Position numbers and translations under genes: made by a program. Of a DNA stretch of 64,000 nucleotides, positions 16,721 to 25,187 are shown one piece after another. Source of the DNA: Bacteroidota bacterium (GTDB lineage Bacteria > Bacteroidota > Bacteroidia > Bacteroidales > Porphyromonadaceae); the NCBI GenBank assembly GCA_023395395.1, contig JAEWZH010000005.1:1-64000 (forward strand), read 5' to 3'. The notes beneath the pieces are model-generated. The model made no database searches. It was given only the letters and a program-made list of their open reading frames with translations, and was not told the DNA's origin. Each line of letters opens with the position of its first letter. The first letter of the stretch is position 1.

Positions 16721-18706
16721 TTATTCCTTGACATCACGAACACAACGAACGTAAGCTTTCCACTGGTCTGCCAACGCTGTTTGTCCAGAATGGGGCTTCA
16801 GCTGGTATGCCCCTCCCCACTCGTAAGAAAAATTACCACTGGGCTTCACTGCATTTACACCCCAATAATAGTTTCCTCTCATCACTATACCTAATGGGTT
16901 ATTAGGATTATGCTGAATATCATCAAGATACTTTAGCTCAGCCTTAGTCGGTAATCGCCAATCATCATACCGGACTGTTCCTCGATCAGTGTCATATTCT
17001 TCCCAATATTCCTGACAAAGCCTCCGAGCATCTTCGTATCTTTCTCGAGTTGAAACTCCAAGCTGAGAGGCGAGCATAAAGCGTGGTGAGGTCATCTTCG
17101 AAACTTCCACTGTATTCTCCGTATATCCGCTAGAATCCAGCGGTGGAAACCCCCAAACAGTCGATCCATCCGGAGCTAATGAAGTAATTCCATACATATA
17201 GTGGTTTGGGTAGGCTATATCGTTCGATCCATTAGGATAATTTTTTGAGCGAACTCCTAGCTGTACGGAGAAGTAAGTCGGCGGTAACTGCCTCACGACG
17301 ATTTCCTCTGTCAAAGGGCCATTGGTTACCTTAAACTTAATATCCTTAGGAATATAATTCTGTGGGATTGGACTACTGATACGGATCTCTCCGGAAGCCA
17401 CATTAGGGGTTACGCTGATTGTTGGAAATCCGGACTCACTCGTTCCAATATGAACGGTCTTAAGTTGTCCAGTTGCATACTCTACATATGTATATGATGC
17501 TTCTACCGAGCCATCCACCAACTTCACATCAGCGAGGGATGAATTGAACCTCAATACACGATTCGTGATATTGGGCATGACCACGTTGTACTCAGAGACT
17601 ACCAGATATTCCGATTTCTTAATCTCAGCGACAACTGCTTGTGTGCTCCAATCTTTGATTGTATAATTACCTTCTACTTCTACGGGTTCTTCCTCAAGGC
17701 TACCCAAAATATTGACAAGGTTTACTTCCACGTCATATAAGAAATTACGATCTATCCTATTCTTATATTGGAGCATATCCCCTGTCAGCTTACGAGGGAG
17801 CACCGGGACTTTGTAGCTGTACTTGTCTACACTGCCGGTAACATTATCCTTCAGCGGAATGAGGAACTTGATGTAGGTCGCCCTTGTAGGATCCGTATTC
17901 CAATCATTACTATAAGCATAAAATGGAGATTCTGTAGTCTTCTCTCCAAAAGATCCCGATTTTGAGAGTACTCTGGTAGGTGTTGTCTTCCAATCAGATT
18001 CTACCAGTGTAGGAATATCTCCTCCATCCATTAGAGCTGATTTATCTGAAAAATGAATAAGTGCCGCAACAGCTTCACCCTGTTGAGTAAATCCGGGAAT
18101 ATTAACTCCGGACAATCTGAAACGAATTTTAGCTGCGGCTCTCTTTAGATGTACACTCCCAATACTTGGGGTATTGAGGTTGATCTGCTGATTTTTTAAA
18201 ACTCCATCCATCACAAAAGAGGTCTGGGCATCCGAACCACCTTTAGTAGTAAAATCGAGTGTTTGAAAAATCATATTCTTTAGTGCTGTCAAGTTGTTAG
18301 CACCTTCATTGATGGAGGACAAATCGGCAGTCCCATTGGCAAGGACATATATATCATAGCTTGTGGTGCCATTAAATAATCCTCTTTTGCTATCAGGGAT
18401 AGGCAGGGTGGCTTGCTTGCTGCTAGCATCATAGATGATGTCTGAATTAGCAACCTTCCACTTCAAAGTACTGCCCTGAAAAAAGAATACATCTACGGAT
18501 ACAATCTTATTTTCATTATAAGCGTCATCCCCATTCTCGTTACTAAGAGCCCGCACATCCGAAGATGAAAAGTCCCCCGAGACATTGAGGTTCATTGTCA
18601 GTGCTTTGATGCCATCACTCTGAGATGGTGTCTCCTTCACACACGACGATACGACCAAAAGAGGTAGCAATAATATGCTATGTATGATAACGTTATACTT
18701 CTTCAT
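16721..18706 (-). CDS. Fimbrial accessory lipoprotein with C-terminal DUF1566-like domain, FimD-like position
   Basis: A 661-aa lipoprotein (signal MKKYNVIIHSILLLPLLVV; lipobox VSSC). Residues ~35-360 are fimbrillin-like: SVDVFFFQGSTLKWKV, SYDIYVLANGTADLSS, and the AAAKIRFRLSGVNIPGF strand, which is where FimA/Mfa1 proteins are usually cleaved by gingipain-type proteases. The last ~150 residues resemble DUF1566/lectin-like modules: TRERYEDARRLCQEYWEEY, WRLPTKAELKYLD, NYYWGVNA, AYVRCVRD. This C-terminal module is common on tip-associated fimbrial proteins. Size and order fit FimD. Likely exported, acylated and assembled at the fimbrial tip. Confidence 0.65.
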   Translation of the reverse strand: MKKYNVIIHSILLLPLLVVSSCVKETPSQSDGIKALTMNLNVSGDFSSSDVRALSNENGDDAYNENKIVSVDVFFFQGSTLKWKVANSDIIYDASSKQATLPIPDSKRGLFNGTTSYDIYVLANGTADLSSINEGANNLTALKNMIFQTLDFTTKGGSDAQTSFVMDGVLKNQQINLNTPSIGSVHLKRAAAKIRFRLSGVNIPGFTQQGEAVAALIHFSDKSALMDGGDIPTLVESDWKTTPTRVLSKSGSFGEKTTESPFYAYSNDWNTDPTRATYIKFLIPLKDNVTGSVDKYSYKVPVLPRKLTGDMLQYKNRIDRNFLYDVEVNLVNILGSLEEEPVEVEGNYTIKDWSTQAVVAEIKKSEYLVVSEYNVVMPNITNRVLRFNSSLADVKLVDGSVEASYTYVEYATGQLKTVHIGTSESGFPTISVTPNVASGEIRISSPIPQNYIPKDIKFKVTNGPLTEEIVVRQLPPTYFSVQLGVRSKNYPNGSNDIAYPNHYMYGITSLAPDGSTVWGFPPLDSSGYTENTVEVSKMTSPRFMLASQLGVSTRERYEDARRLCQEYWEEYDTDRGTVRYDDWRLPTKAELKYLDDIQHNPNNPLGIVMRGNYYWGVNAVKPSGNFSYEWGGAYQLKPHSGQTALADQWKAYVRCVRDVKE

Positions 18707-18720
18707 TTTCTCTGTTGGTT

Positions 18721-20064
18721 TTATGGTTCTAACTTCGGTTGTTTCATCACTAGTCGATTTCCCGCCCCGACTTCCGAGGAATTCTTAATGAGCGGAACCT
18801 CTCGACCATTTACGGTAATATAAAATTCAGTGGTGCGATCCTCGTCTCCTCTTGGATTTTTTGGTTTAACCCTAATCTTATAAGTCTTAGTGTCGTCCTC
18901 TTGTCCACCATCAACAAATTCACCGGATAATACAAATTCAAAATCCAAAGGATTACTTAACTGCGCTTTCCAAGTAGCATCCACGGGATTTTCGAGGCGG
19001 AAATCTAAATCTACATAGTCGGAAGGCTCATTAAGGGTGAAGGTGTGTGCCCCCATTTCCTTATATGGATAGATCTCATAAATCCAATTGAATTTCCATG
19101 TAGAAGGGAGTACTTTCCATGGTAAAACCTCAGTATTCAATGTCAATCCATCAAACTTTCCTATGCCATTGATGGTTGCCGTGAGCTTGTAATGATAATT
19201 TCGCTGGGTATTGAATGGCAGTGTCTTGATCTTATCTGTACCATTAACATACGCAATATAGGTCGTCGTCACGTTATTGTACAGTGCTTCTATCTCAAGG
19301 TATGTCGCCACATCCTTATTTGAGACGTTGCTCTTCCTATTTTCATAAAGATACAGAGGATCTGTGCTGCTCCACACCTCTACCCCTGCTGTCGTAAGCG
19401 TTTTTCCAACCGTCTTAGTGCTCTGAAAATATGACGCGGGAGTGATTTCCTTATCAGGCAACAACGACGATTGAGAAGGGATATTATAAACCTTTACGCT
19501 CTTTATCGTAATAGGGATATTCTCGCTCTCTGCCTGAGCTCCTTTAATGACTTTCAAGCTGATCTTTGTTGCCAAGCGAACCAGACTGACAGTCACTTGT
19601 GTATGACTACTCCCCGTAGACTTTTGCACGATAGTAGCTGAGTTCCCTGTCATCATAAGAGGAGCAGAGAGTAGTGTCTCTTTTTTGGGAGTCACCACAG
19701 CCTTCAATTCGGACAAAGTCTTTACCGATGCCAATGTCGCAGACATATCATCGGGTTCATTGGCAACGACATACACCTGCTTCGATCCTGTGCTGGTGGT
19801 GATACTAAATGGATTTTTGAATGCCTCGTCATTGGCGTTGTACAATTTCATGGCATCGATATACTCTCCGTTGAAGACATAGATACGCACTCTACTAATG
19901 AGACTTTCATCAGCAAATAGAGCACCTGCTCTTGTCGTTATGCCATTGAGGGACAATGAAAGCAAAGCGGTTTCACTCTTCGGCTCTTCTTTTGGCTTAG
20001 AACAAGCCGAGAATAGAGCTACGATACCTATAGCTATAGCCGCAAATAGTATACTTTTCTTCAT
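18721..20064 (-). CDS. Fimbrial accessory lipoprotein, FimC/Mfa3-like position
   Basis: A 447-aa lipoprotein starting MKKSILFAAIAIGIVALFSA, lipobox FSAC. The start at 20064 is preferred over 20148, whose extra residues run into the anchor gene. Fimbrillin features are RVRIYVFNGEYIDAMKLYN, KQVYVVANEPDDMSATLAS, and the strand SLVRLATKISLKVIKG, which holds the usual arginine of the processing region. The C-terminus is a beta domain ending GNRLVMKQPKLEP. It is separated from the anchor gene by 4 bp and from the next gene by 14 bp. Role inferred: minor subunit between shaft and tip proteins. Confidence 0.65.
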   Translation of the reverse strand: MKKSILFAAIAIGIVALFSACSKPKEEPKSETALLSLSLNGITTRAGALFADESLISRVRIYVFNGEYIDAMKLYNANDEAFKNPFSITTSTGSKQVYVVANEPDDMSATLASVKTLSELKAVVTPKKETLLSAPLMMTGNSATIVQKSTGSSHTQVTVSLVRLATKISLKVIKGAQAESENIPITIKSVKVYNIPSQSSLLPDKEITPASYFQSTKTVGKTLTTAGVEVWSSTDPLYLYENRKSNVSNKDVATYLEIEALYNNVTTTYIAYVNGTDKIKTLPFNTQRNYHYKLTATINGIGKFDGLTLNTEVLPWKVLPSTWKFNWIYEIYPYKEMGAHTFTLNEPSDYVDLDFRLENPVDATWKAQLSNPLDFEFVLSGEFVDGGQEDDTKTYKIRVKPKNPRGDEDRTTEFYITVNGREVPLIKNSSEVGAGNRLVMKQPKLEP

Positions 20065-20068
20065 AATG

Positions 20069-21004
20069 TTAAATGATAACGTACTGATAAACCTCATTCC
20101 ATGGCGTAATGATTGCCAAGACTTCAAGAGATCCGCTAAAATCGACAATTATATTGAGCAATCTTCCAACCTCCGGTACAAATTGCTTACCATTGCTATC
20201 GACTTTAGCTGAATAAATAACCTCTCCATCACACAGTATCTCTAGGGTAAATGGGGTTTGGTCTGCTGTTGGGTACACGGTAAAGAGAGGAGCAGTAAGA
20301 GTACCATCCTGCATCTTCACAGCCGGGACATAGTATACTTTTTCTCCTGCCAGCTTACCATCCTTGTCGTAGGTATCCGGTGATTCTTTAAGTCTGAAGG
20401 TGTATGTACCCTCTTTACGGTTGTTCCACTGCTGGACATGAATCGCAGAGATGACGACCTGAGAGACCTTGGGAGAGATGACTACCGTATGGTCTCCCTT
20501 AGATTCGACGCCACCAAATTCCACAGGTACGACAAGAGCGCCATGAAAGAGGTCACTGGGAGACTGAGCGACATTTTTATTAGAAATAAGCTTGACATAG
20601 AGATCCGTCATCTGTTTCACAGAAGCATTGTCAGGTTTTTCTACCCTTGCATCTGCATTTGCCCACACCACGAAGGTCAGAGACTTATGTCCCGGATAGC
20701 TCAATCGGATGTCGATTCCTTTCCGGTCCTTAATCTGCTGTGCACTTAAGGTAAGAATATCTACGACTTGTCCTTTCTCATTAAAAATAAAAAGAACGGC
20801 GTCCTTGATGTCCCCTGACTCTGTGATGTCCTTACCATCAGCATCTACTGCCTTTACGAACAGACGAAAAGGATGCGGGCAACCCGACAAATCTTCCCTC
20901 AAACAACTTGTTGTCAGAGCCCCCATAGTTGTCAATAGGAGAATAGTCAACAATAAGCCCAATATATCTGCTCTTCTCATACTCATAAATATCTTATTAT
21001 TCAA
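20069..21004 (-). CDS. FimB/Mfa2-family fimbrial anchor lipoprotein
   Basis: A 311-aa lipoprotein. The lipobox and following motif, TTSCLREDLSGCP, are diagnostic of the FimB/Mfa2 family, which sits at the base of the fimbria in the outer membrane and limits fimbrial length. Further family features are DAVLFIFNEKGQVVDILTLS, SLTFVVWANADA and the C-terminal LEVLAIITPWNEVYQYVI. Either ATG (21004 or the internal MSMRR) could start it. It follows the major fimbrillin, with a hairpin in the 112-bp gap. Confidence 0.85.
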   Translation of the reverse strand: MNNKIFMSMRRADILGLLLTILLLTTMGALTTSCLREDLSGCPHPFRLFVKAVDADGKDITESGDIKDAVLFIFNEKGQVVDILTLSAQQIKDRKGIDIRLSYPGHKSLTFVVWANADARVEKPDNASVKQMTDLYVKLISNKNVAQSPSDLFHGALVVPVEFGGVESKGDHTVVISPKVSQVVISAIHVQQWNNRKEGTYTFRLKESPDTYDKDGKLAGEKVYYVPAVKMQDGTLTAPLFTVYPTADQTPFTLEILCDGEVIYSAKVDSNGKQFVPEVGRLLNIIVDFSGSLEVLAIITPWNEVYQYVII

Positions 21005-21015
21005 TCTATTTTGCT

Positions 21016-21043
21016 CCGTAGAGGAGTATCACCTCCTCTACGG
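21016..21043 (-). promoter_or_regulatory. Intercistronic hairpin between fimbrillin and anchor genes
   Basis: A perfect 11-bp stem (CCGTAGAGGAG / CTCCTCTACGG) with a 6-nt loop. No U-tract follows on the minus strand. A second short GCGC stem lies at about 21088-21104. Such a structure can block exonucleases or reduce read-through, giving excess mRNA for the major subunit over the anchor. Confidence 0.6.
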
Positions 21044-21116
21044 ATACCGGATTTATCTTCTTAGCGAAAATCACTAGATATCATCGCGCTCCGGCAAGGC
21101 GCTTAAAAACGGTAAA

Positions 21117-22301
21117 TTAGTACTCAATAGCCTGATCGACACTAAGCCATGGAGCTACTTCGATCATAACATCAAGAGTTGCAGACTCTGTTGGAGGTAC
21201 TGTTGGGTCATCCTTACCGAGGTGCTTAATCTTGACACTAAGGTTGTACTTGGTGTTACGCTTAATCTTGCTGTCTTTAGCGGTAGCATCACCAGTATAA
21301 GTGTAACCACCCTTATTGCCATTCACCACGATAGAGTAGTAGGTAAATCCGTCATTATCAATTGCTCCAGGGAAATCAGTCTTAGTAGCATAGCTATCAT
21401 CAGCTTTCTTGATCTTACCCTTGATGGTGAAGATAGTTGGTTTGATGGTAGCATCGTTCTCAAATACATAGTAGTAAACAGGCTTGTCTGTAGTGATGGT
21501 AGACAAATCAATAACATCATCCTTTAGGTAAGCCACAGTTGTAGGTAGAGTTCCTGGCTTGTACTCACCATTATAAGGAGTCAAATCAGTACCGGAAAGA
21601 AGGTCTGAGCCATGGTTTAGATCAGTACCGAAGTACTTAGACTGCTTCTTTGCATTGTAAACATATACTTCAGTAGGCTCAAATTTGAAACCCGCATACG
21701 CTCCCTCAAATGCAGTTTCTGCCTTTACAAGCGCGACACGAGCAGCAACACGGGTTAGAGCGATAGGAGTCTCAGCTTTAATCTGATTTGCAGTGGCATC
21801 AAGATCAGTATCACCAGTCTTAAAACCATACTGGTTCTTACCCGGCTTTACGTCGAAAACATCAGTCTCCTCGCAAGTCATTAGTAGACCATTAGCAAGT
21901 GTTTGATTTGCAAGATCTGCAGAGACAGTTGCCTTTAATGTTGTTTTTGAGGTGATGCCGCTTAGGTCTTCGGATGCGTTAGCAACCACAATAATCGTAC
22001 GACTACCGGTAGTCACAGCGATATCCTTCACCTTCTTCACATCCGCACCCTCTTCTTTCTTGTAGCCATCACGAGCGTCGCCATTGAAGACGAATACCTC
22101 AAGCTTCTTTACCTTGCTTTCTTCAGCAGTCAATGTAGAAGCATCGGAATTACCAATGGCACGTAATGAGCCTTGGGTAACATTTACGGAAACAGTAGCC
22201 TGCTTCCCTTCGCTGGTAGAATTGACTTCAGAGTTCTTCTGACAAGAAGCGAAGCCAAGAGCTACAGCGGCAGCTGTTAAAACATAAACAAACTTCTTCA
22301 T
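21117..22301 (-). CDS. Major fimbrillin, FimA/Mfa1 family
   Basis: Predicted shaft subunit of the fimbria. The 394-aa lipoprotein precursor starts MKKFVYVLTAAAVALGFASC. The start at 22301 is chosen for the signal peptide; an upstream ATG at 22358 adds a non-signal extension. The fimbrillin pattern is clear: KVKKLEVFVFNGDARDGYKK, RTIIVVANASEDLS, then ALTRVAARVALVKAETAF, where Arg-specific cleavage releases the mature subunit in related fimbriae. The acceptor strand at the C-terminus is LDVMIEVAPWLSVDQAIEY. Lowest-complexity and most lysine-rich of the cluster, as expected for an abundant subunit. Confidence 0.82.
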   Translation of the reverse strand: MKKFVYVLTAAAVALGFASCQKNSEVNSTSEGKQATVSVNVTQGSLRAIGNSDASTLTAEESKVKKLEVFVFNGDARDGYKKEEGADVKKVKDIAVTTGSRTIIVVANASEDLSGITSKTTLKATVSADLANQTLANGLLMTCEETDVFDVKPGKNQYGFKTGDTDLDATANQIKAETPIALTRVAARVALVKAETAFEGAYAGFKFEPTEVYVYNAKKQSKYFGTDLNHGSDLLSGTDLTPYNGEYKPGTLPTTVAYLKDDVIDLSTITTDKPVYYYVFENDATIKPTIFTIKGKIKKADDSYATKTDFPGAIDNDGFTYYSIVVNGNKGGYTYTGDATAKDSKIKRNTKYNLSVKIKHLGKDDPTVPPTESATLDVMIEVAPWLSVDQAIEY

Positions 22302-22405
22302 GTTGTAAAAATTAAAAAGATTTATAATACCTGTAATTATATTCGAACCATGCCTCAAATCAAGTATATCTCAATATATTAGCACGACATTCCTAATTTA
22401 TAAAA

Positions 22406-23854
22406 TCAATCGGCGAGGACTTTTTCTAACTCACTAAGGTTATATGAAGCGTATTCATCTCCATTAGCCAGAGCTTTCTCAAAGTAAAACTTAGCCTTAT
22501 CATACTCACCCATCTTTGAGTAAGTCACTGCCAAGTTATTCCAAACCCTAGAGTCAGACTCTATCCTCAACATTCTTTCATGAGCTTGCTGTACCTTGCC
22601 TGCCTCTATATCCATAGCCGCTGAATTAACGATTGCTATAGGATCATTTGGGAAAGCCTGTACCGCTACCTCAAAGACATTCTTAAAGTTGTCACTATCT
22701 GTAGGATATGTCTTTGCGACTAAATACATTTCATTAAGGCTGAGCAACTTTGGATTCTTCTTTATCACATCTTTGGCCTCCTCCACATTGAATGGTCTCA
22801 CGCTAAACTCGATGACATAGTCTGTGCGGCGAAGCATAGGATAATACTCCCGTAGCAACTTATTGTATGTAGCTCCGCCGTCTAGAGCGATGAGTTTTGC
22901 ATCTCTGGCATCCGGATTGTGGACCATTGCTATGACATCAAGTATCCCACCTTTCTTATCCAAAGAAGAGTTCCGAACCATCTCCTCAAGTCCTTTCCAG
23001 TCTTCACCGATACCCTTTACCACCAACATATTTCGTGTCACTCTATGCGTCGCATTGAGATAATCGGCAAACGAATTAGCGCGTCGGCTAGCCAAGTTTT
23101 CATTGTAGATATAGTCTCCTTCCGGAGAAGCATACCCCAGTACCTCAAACTTAGAGATTGTAATATCCTTATTGGACTTTACCTCAGAAATCACTTTATC
23201 TACCTTATCCAGCTCTGAAGCATTGTTCTTATAACTACGTATCAATTGGTGATCATCTAATACGTAATTAAACGACGCAGAATGCCTGTCTGTCCTCACC
23301 TTGATAGGCTCTACCTCAGGGACTATAAAAGATAACTTATACTGTGGATCATAAGGCTCTCTTATCAAGCGTTTACTGACCAATACATCACCTAGATCTT
23401 GCCTACAGTCGGCGCATCCCCTCACCTCTCCCTGTATCTTTAGGTGGGCATCTTTCATCCACTCCTCAAATGGGAGTGCCACATGCGATTGAAACTCCTG
23501 CTGAGCTCCATTCTTTCTCACCAAAACAGTCTGATAATGCTCCGGCAATGGTACCTCATTTTTCAACCTTTGATTACGCAATATCACCTTGTCTCGAGTT
23601 TTCCCCACCATTACAATAGGCTCGAAGATGCGGCTCTCCGTGCCATTATTGGCACAAAGAATCGGAGTCAATACGAGCATGTCATTGGGGCTGAGTTTAA
23701 GGTGATCAAATCGTACGGAGAAGTCGATTCTTAACTGATCATCAGACACCTTTCCCGATAAATTCTCAACCACCACATCATTGATATAGCGAGATTGTGC
23801 GACAGAAACCGTCGCCAGACACATAAAGGCCAGTATGAAATATATCTTCTTCAT
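22406..23854 (-). CDS. DUF3868 / OmpA-like protein with TPR tail
   Basis: A 482-aa secreted protein (signal MKKIYFILAFMCLATVSVAQ). Residues ~30-200 match the DUF3868 pattern (VVVENLSGKVSDDQLRIDF). Around 220-360 an OmpA-like periplasmic domain reads FEVLGYASPEGDYIYNENLA and SRRANSFADYL, typical of peptidoglycan-binding OmpA modules. The end has two to three TPR-like repeats (NNLAVTYSKMGEYDKAKFYF). A DUF3575 gene followed by a DUF3868 gene ahead of fimbrillins is a recurrent Bacteroidales arrangement; the pair is thought to assist fimbria formation or anchoring, but biochemical proof is not known to me. Confidence 0.8.
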   Translation of the reverse strand: MKKIYFILAFMCLATVSVAQSRYINDVVVENLSGKVSDDQLRIDFSVRFDHLKLSPNDMLVLTPILCANNGTESRIFEPIVMVGKTRDKVILRNQRLKNEVPLPEHYQTVLVRKNGAQQEFQSHVALPFEEWMKDAHLKIQGEVRGCADCRQDLGDVLVSKRLIREPYDPQYKLSFIVPEVEPIKVRTDRHSASFNYVLDDHQLIRSYKNNASELDKVDKVISEVKSNKDITISKFEVLGYASPEGDYIYNENLASRRANSFADYLNATHRVTRNMLVVKGIGEDWKGLEEMVRNSSLDKKGGILDVIAMVHNPDARDAKLIALDGGATYNKLLREYYPMLRRTDYVIEFSVRPFNVEEAKDVIKKNPKLLSLNEMYLVAKTYPTDSDNFKNVFEVAVQAFPNDPIAIVNSAAMDIEAGKVQQAHERMLRIESDSRVWNNLAVTYSKMGEYDKAKFYFEKALANGDEYASYNLSELEKVLAD

Positions 23855-23878
23855 GTTATTCGTTATTTCCGCACCTTT

Positions 23879-24469
23879 TTACTTCAACACATAGACCAAG
23901 GATATTGAAGCCTTAGTCACACCCCAATAGTTATAATTGCTCTGCTCCAACTTCTTACCACACTTAATACAATCGAACTTAGTATATGGCACATAGGCAT
24001 AGCCCGCTCCCAGGCTCAATTGAAGATTCCATCGTGGCGATAAAATCCAATGGTAGCCATAGCTAAGTCCGGCTCCATAAGCAAATCCCTCATATCTATG
24101 CTCTTTCAAGGCACTCAATTTGGCGATTGGTACATCGATGCCACCCACATTAAATTCACTCACCAATCCATGCAGTCCAACGAAATGACCATTGAATGGC
24201 TCGCATATCCAATAGCGAAGCTCAGGTTGTACCAGCCAATGCGTGAACTTAGCGTTATCCTTATACTCCCACAAGCTACCTCCCGTAGCCAAATCGAGGG
24301 TTAATTTTTTCCCCAGACTAAATTCCAATGCCAAGTTGGGCGATGTCGTAGCAGCATACAACAAGTTGGTTTTGACTGCAACCTTCTGCGCATCTGCTCT
24401 ACCAGTAGACAGCACCAGAAAGGTAAAGAGCAGTAGTATAAAACTACAAATGGGTTTTCTGAACTTCAT
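23879..24469 (-). CDS. DUF3575 outer-membrane protein
   Basis: A 196-aa protein with a signal peptide (MKFRKPICSFILLLFTFLVL) and eight or so amphipathic strands, consistent with a small outer-membrane barrel: KTNLLYAATTSPNLALEFSL, FNGHFVGLHGLVSEF, ending ASISLVYVLK. Two cysteines in FDCIKCGKK are unusual in a barrel loop. It is the first gene of the fimbrial operon, 24 bp ahead of the DUF3868 gene, and is preceded by a long leader carrying a terminator-like hairpin. Confidence 0.8.
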   Translation of the reverse strand: MKFRKPICSFILLLFTFLVLSTGRADAQKVAVKTNLLYAATTSPNLALEFSLGKKLTLDLATGGSLWEYKDNAKFTHWLVQPELRYWICEPFNGHFVGLHGLVSEFNVGGIDVPIAKLSALKEHRYEGFAYGAGLSYGYHWILSPRWNLQLSLGAGYAYVPYTKFDCIKCGKKLEQSNYNYWGVTKASISLVYVLK

Positions 24470-24558
24470 AACTAATTATTGAAACTTATATTTTTCGTAA
24501 TACCTTCATCTTTGTGTCTCAAAAAAAGTCCGGCATCACGATCTATTCGTATAAAAAA

Positions 24559-24601
24559 ATATCAGATACCGTTTTCCGACACGGAAAACAGCATCTGATA
24601 T
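24559..24601 (-). terminator. Intrinsic terminator/attenuator ahead of the fimbrial operon
   Basis: A 20-bp stem (24559-24578 with 24582-24601) with a 3-nt loop. The two non-Watson-Crick positions (24570/24590 and 24568/24592) are C:A on the plus strand but G:U on the minus-strand RNA, so the structure is fully paired only in minus-strand transcripts. It is followed there by a run of seven U. It ends about 85 nt before the DUF3575 start. Either it ends transcription from the SusCD unit or it attenuates a fimbrial promoter upstream. Confidence 0.75.
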
Positions 24602-24696
24602 CAATATGGGTATCAAACCTCTGTGGCAACGACACACGCGCCACAGGGAGGCTCAAGGTTACTTGGGCAAGATAAACAAGTGAGTAAGAGCTAATT

Positions 24697-24720
24697 CTCT
24701 CTCTCTCTCTCTCTCTCTCT
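24697..24720. repeat. Dinucleotide tract (CT)12
   Basis: Twelve uninterrupted CT units ((AG)12 on the fimbrial strand) in the non-coding region 228 bp upstream of the first fimbrial gene. Such tracts change length by slippage. It is not inside a coding frame, so any effect would be on transcription or leader structure. Confidence 0.95.
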
Positions 24721-25085
24721 AATCATTTTTCAGCAAATAGCCAAATGAAAAGTGTTAAAATTCATCCCATCATCCTAAGGGCAAGAATAAATGAAAAAAT
24801 TACTGCCATTTCATTCCATCTTGTTCTCGATGCAAAGTTATGCACATAATTCCGAAATAAAAAAAAATTTCATCCGACAAACATGGAAAAATATCTCAAA
24901 AATCCCACTGTATCGAACTATCATACAGATAGTTAAACATTCATAAACTTATAAAAATAGACCACGTTATTATATATTTATTACTGCAATAGTCCGGTAT
25001 GCGAAGTTGCAACGAGCACCATAGGTGGTATTGTAAAGCTTTCGATTGACCCAGAATTTTCGAGACAGTATCGTAGAGAAATCTC

Positions 25086-25161
25086 CTCTATAGAGCAAAG
25101 AAAACTCCTCTATAGAGCCGTCACAATGGCTCTATAGAGGAGTTCCCTTTGCTCTATAGAG
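25086..25161. repeat. 22-bp-period palindrome array, locus A (4 units)
   Basis: The 10-bp palindrome CTCTATAGAG starts at 25086, 25108, 25130 and 25152, exactly 22 bp apart. The 12-nt spacers differ. The four units also form one large inverted repeat of about 34-bp arms centred near 25124 with a 2-bp internal mismatch. It lies 26 bp after the PorV-like gene and may end that transcript, and is upstream of the fimbrial operon. Confidence 0.9.
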
Positions 25162-25187
25162 AGAAAGGTCTTTATATACCAACCTAT

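Larger units (their letters stand above)
24470..25085 (-). promoter_or_regulatory. Long leader/upstream region of the fimbrial operon
   Basis: No gene is seen in this stretch. In minus-strand order it holds AT-rich sequence, a -7-like TAACTTTG at 24840-24833 (no good -33 TTTG), the (CT)12 tract at 24697-24720, a small stem CTGTGGC...GCCACAG at about 24624-24642 and the terminator-like stem at 24559-24601. If the promoter is at 24833 the leader is about 360 nt. Confidence 0.4.

Noticed and set aside
24470..25085. Invertible fimbrial promoter
   Set aside because: I found no pair of inverted repeats flanking the promoter region and no recombinase gene nearby.
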